Shown here: positions 33,201 through 43,159 of the stretch, one piece after another | Layout: each line of letters begins with the position of its first letter | How positions within the stretch are numbered: the stretch's first letter is position 1 | Assembly (NCBI GenBank): GCA_963680875.1 | Contig: OY804588.1 | Coordinates: 80,934,829 to 80,998,828, forward strand | Origin: Bathymodiolus brooksi | Lineage: Eukaryota; Mollusca; Bivalvia; Mytilida; Modiolidae | DNA: 64,000 nucleotides | Direction of reading: 5' to 3' | Notes under the pieces: model-generated | The model's database searches: none | What the model saw: the letters and a program-made list of their open reading frames with translations, nothing else | What the model was told of the DNA's origin: nothing | Position numbers and translations under genes: made by a program

Positions 33201-36200
33201 CAGTCATTAAATGGTACAACCTACATTTAATGACACAGTGCACATTACATGAAAAGTCTGCATTTATTGAGGCAGTCTACATTAAATTATACATTCTACA
33301 TTAAATGATACTGTCTACATTTAATGATACAGTCTACATTAAATGATACAGTCTACATTAAATGATACAGTCTATGTATATTAATGTATGCATTCTTTTC
33401 GACAACAAAGAGAGTCATATATCTAACCAAGTATAAACCAAAGGTTTGCGTTGAATATTTACAGAGGTTTATCCAACAATAAAATATCAGTGATAGAAGA
33501 CCACACTTTCAACAATCTACCAGCTTTAGGGAATCTGTAAGTACAGTGTAGTTGAATAGTTCAAATGTAATGTTGAGTAGTAAAGTAATAGGGTAGGTCA
33601 AATCTGGGTTTCAATTTCAGATTATAATTTAAACTGATAGATTGTATATTATGAAGACCCCAGAGTACCTAAATATGATTTGAAATTGGACATTAAGATC
33701 ATCTTATGAAAAGAGCTGTACCATGTTGTCTATTTCTATAGTAGATTAATAAAAATAGTATGTCTTTGTTAAATATTGTGATTGTAGATTAATTCATATA
33801 TATTCATTATTATCCGCCATGTTCATGATTCCTTTATAAGTCATGTTAGATCAATTTTCTGTCAGCAGTTATGATTCAATGATAATTCACCAATTTGATG
33901 ACTAAGATAAGATGTTGTTCTAGCATATGCTATCAAGATACGCTTAACAAAAAATGGCATATTAAACTTTGACCAACACACTGACCTTGTTTTCTTTTTT
34001 GTGGTAGTTGTTGGTAGCAGCTCTCCACGGATAGACATGATTTCCTGCTGGGATACATTATCCTAAGTACATGCCAACTAGTCTTTGGTTTTTCTTCTTG
34101 GTGCTGCGTACGTAGTGGATAAGTAGCAAATACAAACATTACAGTCTCTAGTTTACCGGACATCAACCACAAGATCTATATATCCACAGCGGATGTACCT
34201 AAATAATATGTCACAGTTATATGTTTTAGCAGGAACATCCAGACAATTAAATGATATAGTTTACATTAAATGATAAAGTCTACATTAAATGTTACTGCCT
34301 ACATTAAATGATAAAGTCTACATTAAATGATACATTTACACTTAATGATACATTTACCTTAAATGATGCAGTCTACATTAAATGATACTGCCTACATTAA
34401 ATGATACAGTCTACATTAAATGATACTGCCTACATTAAATGATACTGCCTACATTAAATGATACAGTCTACATTAAATGATACTGCCTACATTAAATGAT
34501 ACAGTCTACATTAAATGATACTGCCTACATTAAATGATACAGTCTACATTAAATGATACTGCCTACATTACATGATAAAGTCTACATTAAATGATACATT
34601 TACACTTAATGATACATTTACATTAAATGATGCAGTCTACATTAAATGATACTGCCTACATTAAATGATACAGTCTACATTAAATGATACTGCCTACATT
34701 AAATGATACTGCCTACATTAAATGATACAGTCTACATTAAATGATACTGCCTACATTAAATGATACAGTCTACATTAAATGATACTGCCTACATTAAATG
34801 ATATAGTCTACATTAAATGATACTGCCTACATTAAATGATAAAGTCTACATTAAATGATACTGCCTACATTAAATGATACAGTCTACATTAAATGATACA
34901 GTCTACATTAAATGATAAAGTCTACATCAAATGATGCATTTACATTAAATGATGCATTTACACTTAATGATACATTTACATTAAAAGATGCACTCTACAT
35001 TTCTCAGCTACTTGAAGCTGCCGCAAACTGCAATCTTTGTTATCTGTTGAATAACATAAGACTAGTTTGTTTAGTTCTTCTTGAAACAAAGTAATAACTT
35101 CGTATAACAGTTCAACAATATGAATGAGTGTTAATATATGTATTGTTTTAGACAACAAAAATAGTCACATATTTGTTTAATATTTTCAGACGTTTATCTA
35201 ACAATGATATATCAGTAATAGAGGACAATGATTTCAACAATCTACCGGCATTATGGCGTATGTGAGTACAATGTAGTTAATTAGTTCAATGTAATGTTGA
35301 AGAGTAACGTAATATGGTAGATAAAATATGAGTTTTAATTTGAGATAATAATTTAAACTGATAGATTGTAAGTTAGGAAGACCCCAGAGTACCTAAATAA
35401 GATTTGAAATTGAACATTAAGGCCACCTGAGAATGTACACCATTATAAATTCTGTATATTAAGATATACATAAATACTGAAATGTGAACGGATAAACAAA
35501 AAAAACAATAATTGTACCTGATGACGAAGACGGAGTAATCAGAGGTGATATCAATACATTAAAGTTAAGCCGATATATGTACAACGTCAGAAAATATATC
35601 ATCAATTTGTAGAAGCTTACGAAATACATGTAGGTAGAAACATGTATATATATTATCCTGAAATTTTAAAAATATCAAAAACTACCACATTTAATGACAG
35701 AAACATGTTGTATAATTATTAATAGAATAATAAAAAAAGGGGACCTCATATCTTTATTAAAGGTTATGATTGTAGATTAATTCATTTATATTCAGTCATT
35801 ATCCGCCATCTTCATGATTCATTAATGGGTCATAATTGATCAATGTTCTCTGGTTTGATACTACTCGGGATCAAACCCAAGATCTATCTACACTAATCAT
35901 TGCACCACAGCATGTACTTTCATGCTATGTCACAATTATATATCTTAGTATGAACATCCAGACAATTAAATGATAGTCTACATTAAATGATAGTCTACAT
36001 TAAATAATAGTCTACATTAAATGATAGTCTACATTAAATGATAGTCTACATTAAATGATAGTCTACATTAAATGATAGTCTACATTAAATGAAACAGTCT
36101 AAATTAATATAACATAACAGTTCAACATTTTGAATGTATATAGCAAATAGTTCATGGCACTGAGGGTCATATGGCAGTATATAGACCGGTCCGTCACCAA

Positions 36201-39200
36201 ACAAATAGTATATGGACCGAAGCTTCTGAGGTCCATATAATGTTTTTGGTGACGGACCGGTCCATATACTGCCATATGACCCGAAGTGACATGAACTATT
36301 TGCTATATTATACTTTTTATCTAAAATAATGCAGGTACCTGGCCGGTCCATATACTACCGGTCCATATACGAAAATAGTGACCGGTTGCGCTAACAAAGA
36401 CAAATAGGGAAAATAAAAACGTAAAGTGTAGTATATTAATATATATATTGTTTTAGACAACAAAGAGAGTCATATATCTAACAAAGTATAAACTAAAGGT
36501 ATGTGTTGAATATTTACAGATCCCTAACCAGCAATAAAATATCATTTATAGAAGAGCACAATATCAACAATATATACCATCTTTACATGTCTGTAAGTAC
36601 AATGTAGATGATTAGTTCAATATATACCATCTTTACATGTCTGTAAGTACAATGTAGATGATTAGTTCAATATATACCATCTTTACATGTCTGTAAGTAC
36701 AATGTAGATGATTAGTTCAATATATACCATCTTTACAGTATCTGTAAGTACAATGTAGATGATTAGTTCAATATATACCATCTTTACATGTCTGTAAGTA
36801 CAATGTAGATGATTAGTTCAATATATACCATCTTTACATGTCTGTAAGTACAATGTAGATGATTAGTTCAATATATACCATCTTTACAGTATCTGTAAGT
36901 ACAATGTAGATGATTAGTTCAATATATACCATCTTTACATGTCTGTAAGTACAATGTAGATGATTAGTTCAATAAATACCATCTTTACATGTCTGTAAGT
37001 ACAATGTAGATGATTAGTTCAATATATACCATCTTTACATGTCTGTACGTACAATGTAGATGATTAGTTCAATATATACCATCTTTACATGTCTGTAAGT
37101 ACAATGTAGATGATTAGTTCAAATGTAATAGCGAAGAGTACAGTAATACGGTAGATGAAAACTGGGTTTCAATTTCAGACTATAATGTAAACTGATAGAT
37201 TGTAAATCAGGAAGACCGCATTGTACATAAATAAGATTTAATAATGAACATTAAGACCACCTCAGAATGTGCACAATTATAATTATGTACATGTATATTA
37301 ATACATACACAAAGTACTTAAATGTGGACGATAGAAAAAAAAGCAGTAATGGAGAACATTCACCCATTTTCCCATCAGGTGGCGACACTGTATTAACAGT
37401 GGTTACAAAGACGTTTGTTTTCCGATAAACGCTTCTAGCCAATGTAATCAAATGGCAATATCATTACCTACTTGGTGTCCTTGATCTGAAAACGTTAGTA
37501 ATATAAGTAGGCATAGAGAGATATATGTACATCGTCAGAAAATATAACATCAATGAGTAGAAGTTTACAAAACAGGTAGAAATGATGACTTCATGTACCT
37601 AAATGATATGTCACAATTATATATTTGAAAAGCCAATAGTCAAAGTAAAAGGGACTAAAAATAGCCAAAGGAAAAGGGACTAAAAATAGCCAAAGGAAAA
37701 GGGACTAAAATAGCCAATGGAAAAAGGACTAAAAAATAGCCAAAGGAAAAGGGACTAAAAATAGCCAAAGGAAAAGGGACTAAAAGGCGACCAATTATCA
37801 ACAAAATACTACACATAAGAATAAAGATTGAGCCACACGAAACCATCTACAAGCCGGGGTGGATTCAGGTACTCCAAAAGGGTAATTTGTTTCTTCGTCA
37901 ATAGTGGAATCTGTGCTGTAGAGTTACTCGTGTTAACATCCGATGATAAGTCATGACAGAAGAAAAAGTAGACGAGATTGTGACAACAACAAGCGAAACA
38001 TATTCAGGTCATCTTTGCCACAGCCTTCTGTAACGGTTAACCAGGTTATGATGGTGACCATACACGTTCGAAGTAATGACTTGAAATCAGACAAAGTGTA
38101 ATCTTCGTTATGTAGCACCATTGTAAACAGCTACCCCCTAACTAGTAAAATATAAATATAATCTGAGGATCTGTCGCTTATGACAAGGTATGCCTGTGTA
38201 CATAACATTTTGTTTTGTAGTTTTGTGACTATGTCTTGCGGCTGCAATGTTAATATCCCGTTCTGGAATTGGCTTAAAGTAAACAGGAAATTTCATTCAT
38301 ATATTGGTTGCTACGACTACGCTGGATTATATCTGGAAAACTTGCAGCTAAGCAACTTTCATAAATGCTCTGGTTAGTATTAATTTGCAAAGTAGAAAGC
38401 ATTGTGCACTTACATTATTAAATGTGTCCTCATATAATTCACGATGTCAGCACCTCTGTCGAATCAGCTATATCTACTAATTGTCTTATGCTTAAGGATT
38501 AATCATAATATCATAATCCCCAATTGTCCTGGTAAAAAATTACCGACTGTTTTCGTGTATGCACAAGACAATATCTTCACACGGAGTATGCAGCGAAACA
38601 GCCCTATTATCGAGAACTACTGATTGACTGACTTCATCACATCAAGTTTCAACGAGTTCAGCTTTCCACAAAAGAAAACAAATAAATAAATAAATAAATG
38701 CTCCAAACACAAAACTAATGATTGAACAACACGAACACCACTAAATATCACTCCGAAAGAATAAGCAATTCCTGCTGTACAAGTGGCACCCGTCCTGTTA
38801 CTCTTCTTAAAACTCCAGTGATAAGTCATGAAAGCGGAAAGAAGGATGGAATGTGACTAGGGCAAACGGGACATATCCCCAGTCATGTGTTTTACATAAA
38901 TTCCAAAACGGTTACCGAGTCATAATAGTGACAGCAAGCTTTGTGATGACTTCAACATAGTGTCTATGAACCCTTTCTTTAGTAGCCCATTTGTATGCTA
39001 GCAGAAACCCTTTGTTCAGGAAATACTCTCTAGTATTGTATCAACTGATATACAGTCCATATGGACACATGCTACTCGGCTGTAAATTAAACTTCCGTAC
39101 CATATACTACCTGATATACGATCTCTATTATTTATTAATGTTATGTAGTAATGTAGCGTATTACTAATAGATTGATATGATCAGACTTTAGAAATAATAC

Positions 39201-40960
39201 TATCTGAACCCAGTACTAATCAGGTGGCAACGTAAAAGCGTTCAGATAAACAACAAAACCATTAATAATGTATAAGTAATAATAGATCGAACAATAAGAT
39301 TTCTCACAATAAGCACGAGATAGGCAGGCCTGAGTTCTACCAATATCAACAAATACAATTAACTACCTCCAACCCCAAATCATGTCTTCCAACAGATTAG
39401 ACATAAAATCCTGTAATGATTGTTTAATTAAAGGCCATATCCATAAAGTATTCATATTTGATCTTGACAGACAACTCTGACTGTTCTAACATTGGTATAT
39501 CTAATTGGTGGTACTTGCTATATAGATTATGATGGATACACTAAGTGTTCATTACCAGAAGTGTCATATGAGGTGTTTCAATCTCTTGTAAGCTTTTCAT
39601 ATTTTATTCTTCGTCTCAAGAAGGACTGAGGGAATTAGAATCAAACAAAGCAGAAATGCTTCTGACATTGTTGGTATATTTGTACCAACTGACGTTCAAA
39701 CATGGCTGTCAGTGGCATAAACGCTTCTGGTAAGAACACATTTCAGAGATCTTCTTAATGACTCCTTTCGTGTGCAAAGTTTTTTTTTATTTTTATGTGG
39801 ATCGGACATCCAAGATGACTGCCAGCCCAGTTTCTTTTCATATCAATAAATTTAAATCATAATATAACCCAAACTGTAAATCAATAATTGTTAGGAGGTT
39901 CCTCACAAAATTATTACTTTTTATGTCCATCGAAATTCAAAAATGAGACATATTTAAAATTATTCTTCCTTGATCGCTCTGAATCATTTTAAATCAAACT
40001 TGCATATAATGTTCCTCGGATAGTTCTCAATAACGATGGCTGCCAAGGCAAAGCAAAGTTGAAAATGTGAAAATTAATATTTGTTTTTGTCAAAAACAAC
40101 TTGAACACAAAATATATGATTAACCAGACTAAAGCGACCATGTTGTTATAAGATTGGTACATGTAAGATTTAAGGACAATATCAAATTATTGTAAAATGA
40201 CATCATGTATTTTGGTAATATGGTTTACATTCTAGAAGCTCCGTCGACCTCGTTTACAACAATGAGCACAACACCAGCCACACCAACGAGAAGGACAACA
40301 TCCACACCAACGGCCACTATCACCACCACATCTGCAGCTAAAATTACTAGAAAGGTACCTGTTAACAATGTGGTGATAATATAGTTAGTCTATGACCTGG
40401 CGTACTCGCTTTAAATTGTAAATGTTTGAGCATGATACAGTGACAAATAATAATAATAATAACAAATGTGTTACCGTGAACGTAAAGTTACATCTACTGA
40501 CGGCTATCACCACTACATTTTAGAGTTTGATTCCCCCTATGATGATGTTTATTCAATATATCCTCATGTGATGAGGTTTGTCAAAAATGCATCTAAAAGA
40601 TAAATTATCCTTTTGTGCGAATTTTACCTCACAGCGGCGAAGCTAAATCATGTCTACCGGTACAGTTGTTTGTATTATCTATTTTATTTTTCATATTTAA
40701 TCCATCTCTTCCATTTTTATTTCCAGAAATTAGATGCACCAATATTTGCATCTCGAGTAGTTATTGGAATAGCCATTGGAGCTGATTTCATAGCTGGAGG
40801 CATATTGTTGCTTTGCGTCATTTGGCGATTATGGAGACGGTCCAACTATAAAGAATATAAATTAGAACAGCAACCGGACAAGATTACCAGCGTGATACCA
40901 GCAATACCACCGAGTACGTTCCCCCAAAAACCAACAGAAAAGTCACAGTATATCATATAG
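24246..40960 (+). CDS. LRR type I transmembrane protein, 8 exons, 320 aa (coding 24261-40960)
   Basis: The protein is predicted to sit at the cell surface and bind a ligand through its leucine-rich repeats; the ligand is unknown. Coding exons are 24261-24430, 30868-30939, 32283-32354, 33465-33536, 35190-35261, 38221-38372, 40236-40354 and 40727-40960. Lengths total 963 nt, and phases 2,2,2,2,2,1,0 all match. The order is signal peptide, LRRNT cysteine cap, four LRRs of 24 residues, LRRCT cap, Thr/Pro/Ser stalk, transmembrane helix, and ~45-residue tail ending QYII. No TIR or kinase domain is present. An acceptor-like TCTTTGTAG just before 24246 suggests a noncoding first exon upstream. AATAAA at 41273-41278 may end the transcript. 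Two further exon-like segments (36520-36592, 39471-39587) would break or truncate the protein. An immune role is plausible for such LRR proteins in molluscs but is inference. Confidence 0.82.
24261..24430 (+). CDS. LRR gene exon 1: signal peptide and LRRNT
   Basis: Starts MQFLITATFAVIALVGMAS, a hydrophobic signal peptide. The cap follows with cysteines in the pattern C-x3-C-x-C-x10-C (PCTDVCSC...VHCGDLKLSSIP), the standard LRRNT. It ends in phase 2 at TT|gtaagt. Confidence 0.87.
24890..28935. repeat. ~3.95-kb minisatellite of ~49-bp units in intron 1, about 80 copies
   Basis: The unit is TTTGGATTGTCTTTGCCCTG, TGTCCTGGTTACCTAATG, TTGTCAATGAC, with variants (GTTACC/GGTGCC, TTGTC/TTATC). It has higher-order structure: marker variants at 26781 and 27231 recur exactly 1322 bp later (28103, 28553). 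The flanks (AGTTTTCTGTGATATG before; GGATTGTCCATTCTTGATTG after) resemble family Y, so the array probably grew from a family Y insertion. Confidence 0.95.
29016..29058 (-). mobile_element. Small SINE-core fragment
   Basis: GAACGCCACTTTCAGCAATA then GTTCAGCTGTATCATGCC is the inverse of the SINE core seen at 61741-61790. Confidence 0.6.
29198..29440. mobile_element. Poly-G MITE, copy A
   Basis: GACCATTTAACTTGAAGGGG at the left and CCCCTTCAAGTTAAATGGTC at the right form terminal inverted repeats. The interior has ACAACACAAGAGTTGGAATA and CTCCACCAAAATCAGAATA. A ~25-G run at 29221-29246 is prone to assembly error. Confidence 0.85.
29548..29673 (+). mobile_element. SINE family B fragment
   Basis: B-box GTGGGTTCGAGCC, then ATCGGGTCAAAC, TTGTTGCGTCTCCGCTAAGC and ATGCAGCATTAATGAAAAAG, as in the fuller copy at 61825. 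Confidence 0.7.
29674..30025. repeat. GTTGTAACTACxTT minisatellite
   Basis: About 25 degenerate 14-bp units of the type TGTTGTAACTACGT, inside intron 1 of the LRR gene and directly following the SINE fragment. Confidence 0.9.
30228..30515 (+). repeat. Copy of the 16785-17040 segment
   Basis: Starts with a short duplication of TTTTCTTCACGAGGTCATG. The rest is ~93% identical to 16785-17040 by eye. Confidence 0.7.
30516..30655. repeat. AAATGATACAGTCTACATT minisatellite, first block
   Basis: Degenerate 20-bp units (ATGATACAGTCTACATTAA) before the first LRR exon. The same motif recurs upstream of each later LRR exon. Confidence 0.8.
30868..30939 (+). CDS. LRR gene exon 2: LRR 1
   Basis: 72 nt between TTTACAG and gtaagt. 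Encodes a repeat of the form LxLSKNxISxIxxxAIxNLPAL. It starts and ends in phase 2. Confidence 0.83.
30940..31912. other. LRR gene intron 2, no other feature
   Basis: AT-rich intron sequence. Blocks such as ACGAAGACAGAGTAATCA and GTAGATTAATTCA recur in the introns after exons 3, 4 and 5, showing that LRR exons were duplicated together with their intron flanks. Confidence 0.65.
31913..33094 (+). repeat. 1182-bp tandem duplication, copy 1 (contains LRR exon 3)
   Basis: Near-identical to 33095-34276. I see only a couple of substitutions, such as GAAGAACCCA versus GAAGACCCCA (~32473 and ~33655). The junctions fall in the AAATGATACAGTCTACATT minisatellite. Confidence 0.9.
32283..32354 (+). CDS. 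LRR gene exon 3: LRR 2
   Basis: 72 nt, phase 2 to phase 2. Encodes GLSNNKISVIEDHTFNNLP then ALGN, a clean LxLSxNxIxxIxxxxFxxLxxL repeat. Confidence 0.85.
33095..34276 (+). repeat. 1182-bp tandem duplication, copy 2 (contains LRR exon 4)
   Basis: Second copy, including exon 4, both intron flanks and a non-functional 79-residue minus frame repeated at the same offset. Confidence 0.9.
33465..33536 (+). CDS. LRR gene exon 4: LRR 3, identical to exon 3
   Basis: Exact copy of exon 3, exactly 1182 bp downstream, with the same splice sites. Inclusion adds one LRR without changing frame. Confidence 0.84.
34250..34990. repeat. AAATGATACAGTCTACATT minisatellite, main block
   Basis: About 36 units of 20 bp alternating between ATACAGTCTACATT and ATACTGCCTACATT. 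A ~260-bp higher-order copy is recognisable (34320-34560 against 34580-34810). Confidence 0.92.
35190..35261 (+). CDS. LRR gene exon 5: LRR 4
   Basis: 72 nt between TATTTTCAG and gtgagt. Encodes RLSNNDISVIEDNDFNNLP then ALWR. Phase 2 at both ends; joins the LRRCT exon in frame. Confidence 0.84.
35966..36098. repeat. ~18-bp minisatellite, GATAGTCTACATTAAAT, about 8 units
   Basis: Shortened version of the 20-bp family (loss of ACA), upstream of the exon-like segment at 36520. Confidence 0.88.
36139..36441. mobile_element. Palindromic GGACCGGTCC element, copy 1
   Basis: 36139-36307 is a hairpin: TATAGCAAATAGTTCATGGC...GGACCGGT folds onto ACGGACCGGTCCATATACTG...GAACTATTTGCTATA. The tail to ~36441 shares GGTTGCGCTAACAAAGACAA with 54840-54970. 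Same family as 54231-55085. Confidence 0.85.
36520..36592 (+). pseudogene. LRR exon-like segment, 73 nt, frame-breaking
   Basis: It follows TATTTACAG and ends at gtaagt like the other LRR exons, and it encodes a diverged LRR (SLTSNKISFIEEHNINN). Relative to the 72-nt exons it has gained one base net. Including it would put the LRRCT exon out of frame and reach a stop after about ten codons, while skipping it keeps the frame. I therefore treat it as a decayed or unproductive exon. Confidence 0.65.
36571..37115 (+). repeat. 50-bp tandem array repeating an exon end and its splice donor
   Basis: About 11 units of TATATACCATCTTTACATGT, CTGTAAGTACAATGTAG, ATGATTAGTTCAA. Each unit contains the last ~23 nt of the 36520 exon and its gtaagt donor. 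Two units have the variant CAGTATCT. Confidence 0.93.
37627..37790. repeat. ~25-bp minisatellite AGCCAAAGGAAAAGGGACTA
   Basis: Six to seven units, in the intron before the LRRCT exon. Confidence 0.9.
37855..38130 (-). repeat. Family Y repeat, minus copy
   Basis: TAACGGTTAACCAGGTTATG and TCGAAGTAATGACTTGAA match 23530-23610. Confidence 0.6.
38221..38372 (+). CDS. LRR gene exon 6 of the model: LRRCT cap
   Basis: 152 nt, entered in phase 2 after TTTTGTAG and left in phase 1 before gttagt. Encodes CGCNVNIPFWNWLKV, then IGCYDY and NFHKC. This is the C-x-C...W-L...C...C pattern of C-terminal LRR caps. Confidence 0.84.
38640..38960 (-). repeat. Family Y repeat, minus copy, with (AAAT)n
   Basis: TGGCACCCGTCCTGTTACTC and AAAACGGTTACCGAGTCATA match 23420-23560. 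An (AAAT)n microsatellite is at 38680-38700. Confidence 0.6.
39471..39587 (+). other. Candidate alternative exon, 117 nt, between LRRCT and stalk
   Basis: Bounded by ATCTTGACAG and gtaagc, with a length divisible by three. Entered in the phase left by the LRRCT exon, it reads DNSDCSNIGISNWWYLLYRL and then a stop, giving a protein without a membrane anchor. In another frame it is fully open and reads CYIDYDGYTKCSLPE, reminiscent of the end of an LRRCT. It could therefore be a decayed duplicate cap exon or a genuine soluble-isoform exon. Confidence 0.45.
39588..40235. other. LRR gene intron, no feature seen
   Basis: AT-rich. Phrases such as GGCTGCCAAGGCAAAGCAAAG suggest an old dispersed repeat. 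No exon-like segment was found. Confidence 0.45.
40236..40354 (+). CDS. LRR gene exon 7: Thr-rich stalk
   Basis: 119 nt, phase 1 to phase 0. Encodes APSTSFTTMSTTPATPTRR followed by more Thr/Pro/Ser, a probable O-glycosylated stalk. Confidence 0.83.
40727..40960 (+). CDS. LRR gene exon 8: transmembrane helix and tail
   Basis: Begins in phase 0 after TTTATTTCCAG. Encodes VVIGIAIGADFIAGGILLLC (transmembrane), the basic stop-transfer WRLWRR, then a ~45-residue tail with YKEYKL and a C-terminal QYII (possible PDZ ligand). Ends at TAG. Confidence 0.88.
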   Translation, partial: KLDAPIFASRVVIGIAIGADFIAGGILLLCVIWRLWRRSNYKEYKLEQQPDKITSVIPAIPPSTFPQKPTEKSQYII

Positions 40961-41280
40961 AGTGATGATAAAGAGCTTAATTTGTATAGAGCGTCTTCTT
41001 CACTGTCGTCAAAGAGCTCCGGTCGGAATTGTTCTGTCATCTTCTAGTACAAGTCAATTTGGCATGTTTGACATACAGGCGACGACAAAATGCAAGTATT
41101 ATGATCATATAGTTTTATTATATCTTGAATCCAGAAGATGTCGTTATCGGTCGATTATTTTTGCTTGTTTTTACCTATATGTTTCTGTGGTTAACTTAAT
41201 AGATTACTCAGATGTAGATAAAATGATGGACATAAACAATTAAAAATGCTAATAATGAGATTGAAATCATCAAATAAAAC
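40961..41280 (+). other. Probable 3' UTR of the LRR gene with AATAAA
   Basis: AATAAA at 41273-41278 is the first clear polyadenylation signal after the stop. A ~30-bp piece at 41001-41030 recurs inverted at 44791-44820. Confidence 0.55.
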
Positions 41281-41960
41281 TATAAAAAGTAGTCTATATG
41301 TGTAATTAAAGTACACAAACCCTTTGTAATGCTTATATACATGATAGTTTGCACTGGCGTGCCACCATGAATAGTTTTAGACTTGCTACAGTAAAAAACA
41401 CGATGCTTATTATTTCCGGTTGGGTCCCAAAAATTGTTTTTTTCAGTAGAATTTTGTCTATGTTAAACATTGAAAGAATAGCGAAAACAGCTCAATATCA
41501 CAATTATGTTTCCTTTTTGTAATTTATATTTAAGGTTCATTATAACACTTGTCAAGGACTTGCAAATTGATAAAAAAAAAAAAAAAAAAACATTGTCTTC
41601 AATGAATAAAAGTTGTGATAAAAAAACCAACAGCACATAGTCAAAATATTTTACATGTGGATGTTTTGTATAACATTAAAAGAAAGAAATACCAAACGTT
41701 TGTGCAGAATTGGCATTCGCCAAGTCACCTTCGACAGAATGGTCATGATTTTGTATAGAACTTATAATTCGTTTTCTTTATTTGCTATGCAGTTGGATTA
41801 TTGCAATATTCAAAGAGTGTTTGAACAAAAGTAGGAACTCTCACTGTTTATATAGATATCAAGTAACTCTTATTGTTTTGGATTAATTTTTGTTTTCAAA
41901 TAATATATTGAAGGACAATAAGAAATTTTGATTAAAAAAATAATAAAAAGAAAATAAAAA
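41281..41960. other. Intergenic, nothing recognised
   Basis: AT-rich with a poly-A run at 41572-41590. No frame or repeat partner. Confidence 0.5.
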
Positions 41961-41965
41961 TAGGG

Positions 41966-42105
41966 AACTACATCAGTAGCGTAATGGTTAGCGTGCTCGC
42001 CTCGAGTGTGATAGATTGTGGGTACGAACTGCGGTCTTGTCAAACAAAATAAAATAAAATTGGTATTTGTTGCTTCTCCACAACATTTACATGGTTAACC
42101 ATAAA
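41966..42105 (+). mobile_element. SINE family B copy, head region
   Basis: CATCAGTAGCGTAATGGTTA and GCGTGCTCGCCTCGAGTG (A-box side), GTGGGTACGAACTGCGGTC (B-box), GGTATTTGTTGCTTCTCC. Matches 61825-61935. Confidence 0.75.
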
Positions 42106-43150
42106 TTATCTATAAGAAAATAGATAAATGCATTTATCATACACTTTATCAAGTCAATTAATCCCCAATAGCTAATGAACCTAGAAAACATATTCCCTTG
42201 TCAGAGAATGTCTCTAGTATTAATACCTAATATATATTAAAGCATGAGACCATTTAAAATGAACAAAAATGCTTTATTACATAAAATTAAAAGTACATAA
42301 AATGCTATTGGCACTTTTAATTTTTTCAAACATTATTCTAAACTTAACAGAATCTCATTTTATTTAAATCATCCATATAAAAAGCTATAATTTAGACTGT
42401 GTAGAAGATCACTTAAAACTAGTAGCACTCCTGACATGAATCAAATGCTTCTGTGAGAGATATTTTATGTATCTCAAACAGGTAAATGGGTTTTATCTGT
42501 TCTCTTCGTCAGTCTCTGTTGAAATAGAAAGACAAATGTGATTTTAGTTACATTTAAAAGAAAATATGTCTAAGAAAATATCAAATGTTGCACTCCTGAC
42601 ATTTGAGGGTGCTGCCTTTAATGTGACATTCTTGGCCTTACTACTGATTTTAGTGTATCCTTTAACTATGGTCTTGAAGCAGCAATGATGTATTAAGATT
42701 TATTTATACCCCATATCTTTGAAAACTAAAAGACAACATTTCTACAATGTAATTTAGGAAAACTTGCATAAATGTTTGTTGCACTCCTGACTAGGTACAT
42801 TTTTTTTACAAAGCCATATTTTTATGCAATAATAAATGTGAAGCATGATCTATTGCTATCTTAGAGTATGTCAACATATCAAAGTTTGTGATGAAATAGA
42901 TTTTGATAACATATTGTTTGATTTAGCACTGTGATAGGTTGTTGAAAATTAAGGATTTTTTTAAAGTGTCACAAAAAAGGGTTGCACTCCTGACAATTTT
43001 GACATGTTTTTTTAACATATTTTTTTTGTTATTCTAGATATTTTAAAGATTTTTTGCAGTAACAAACATCAAATTATTACAGATCTTTTGAACTATTGAG
43101 ATCCAATAAAATCATAAAAATGAGTAAATTAGACAGCTATAGCAGTAGGA
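42106..43150. other. AT-rich region with four GCACTCCTGAC motifs
   Basis: The 11-mer occurs near 42426, 42592, 42781 and 42984 (spacings ~166-203 bp), suggesting a strongly diverged tandem repeat. No gene recognised. Confidence 0.45.
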
Positions 43151-43159
43151 GCCATTTTT

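Noticed and set aside
32751..34172. Two identical 79-residue minus-strand frames
   Set aside because: Identical only because of the 1182-bp tandem duplication. They overlap intron sequence and have no domain.
40613..40726. Extension of the last LRR-gene exon upstream to the ATG at 40613
   Set aside because: This stretch ends in a pyrimidine-rich TTTATTTCCAG acceptor, and the stalk exon joins exactly at 40727 in phase, so it is intron.
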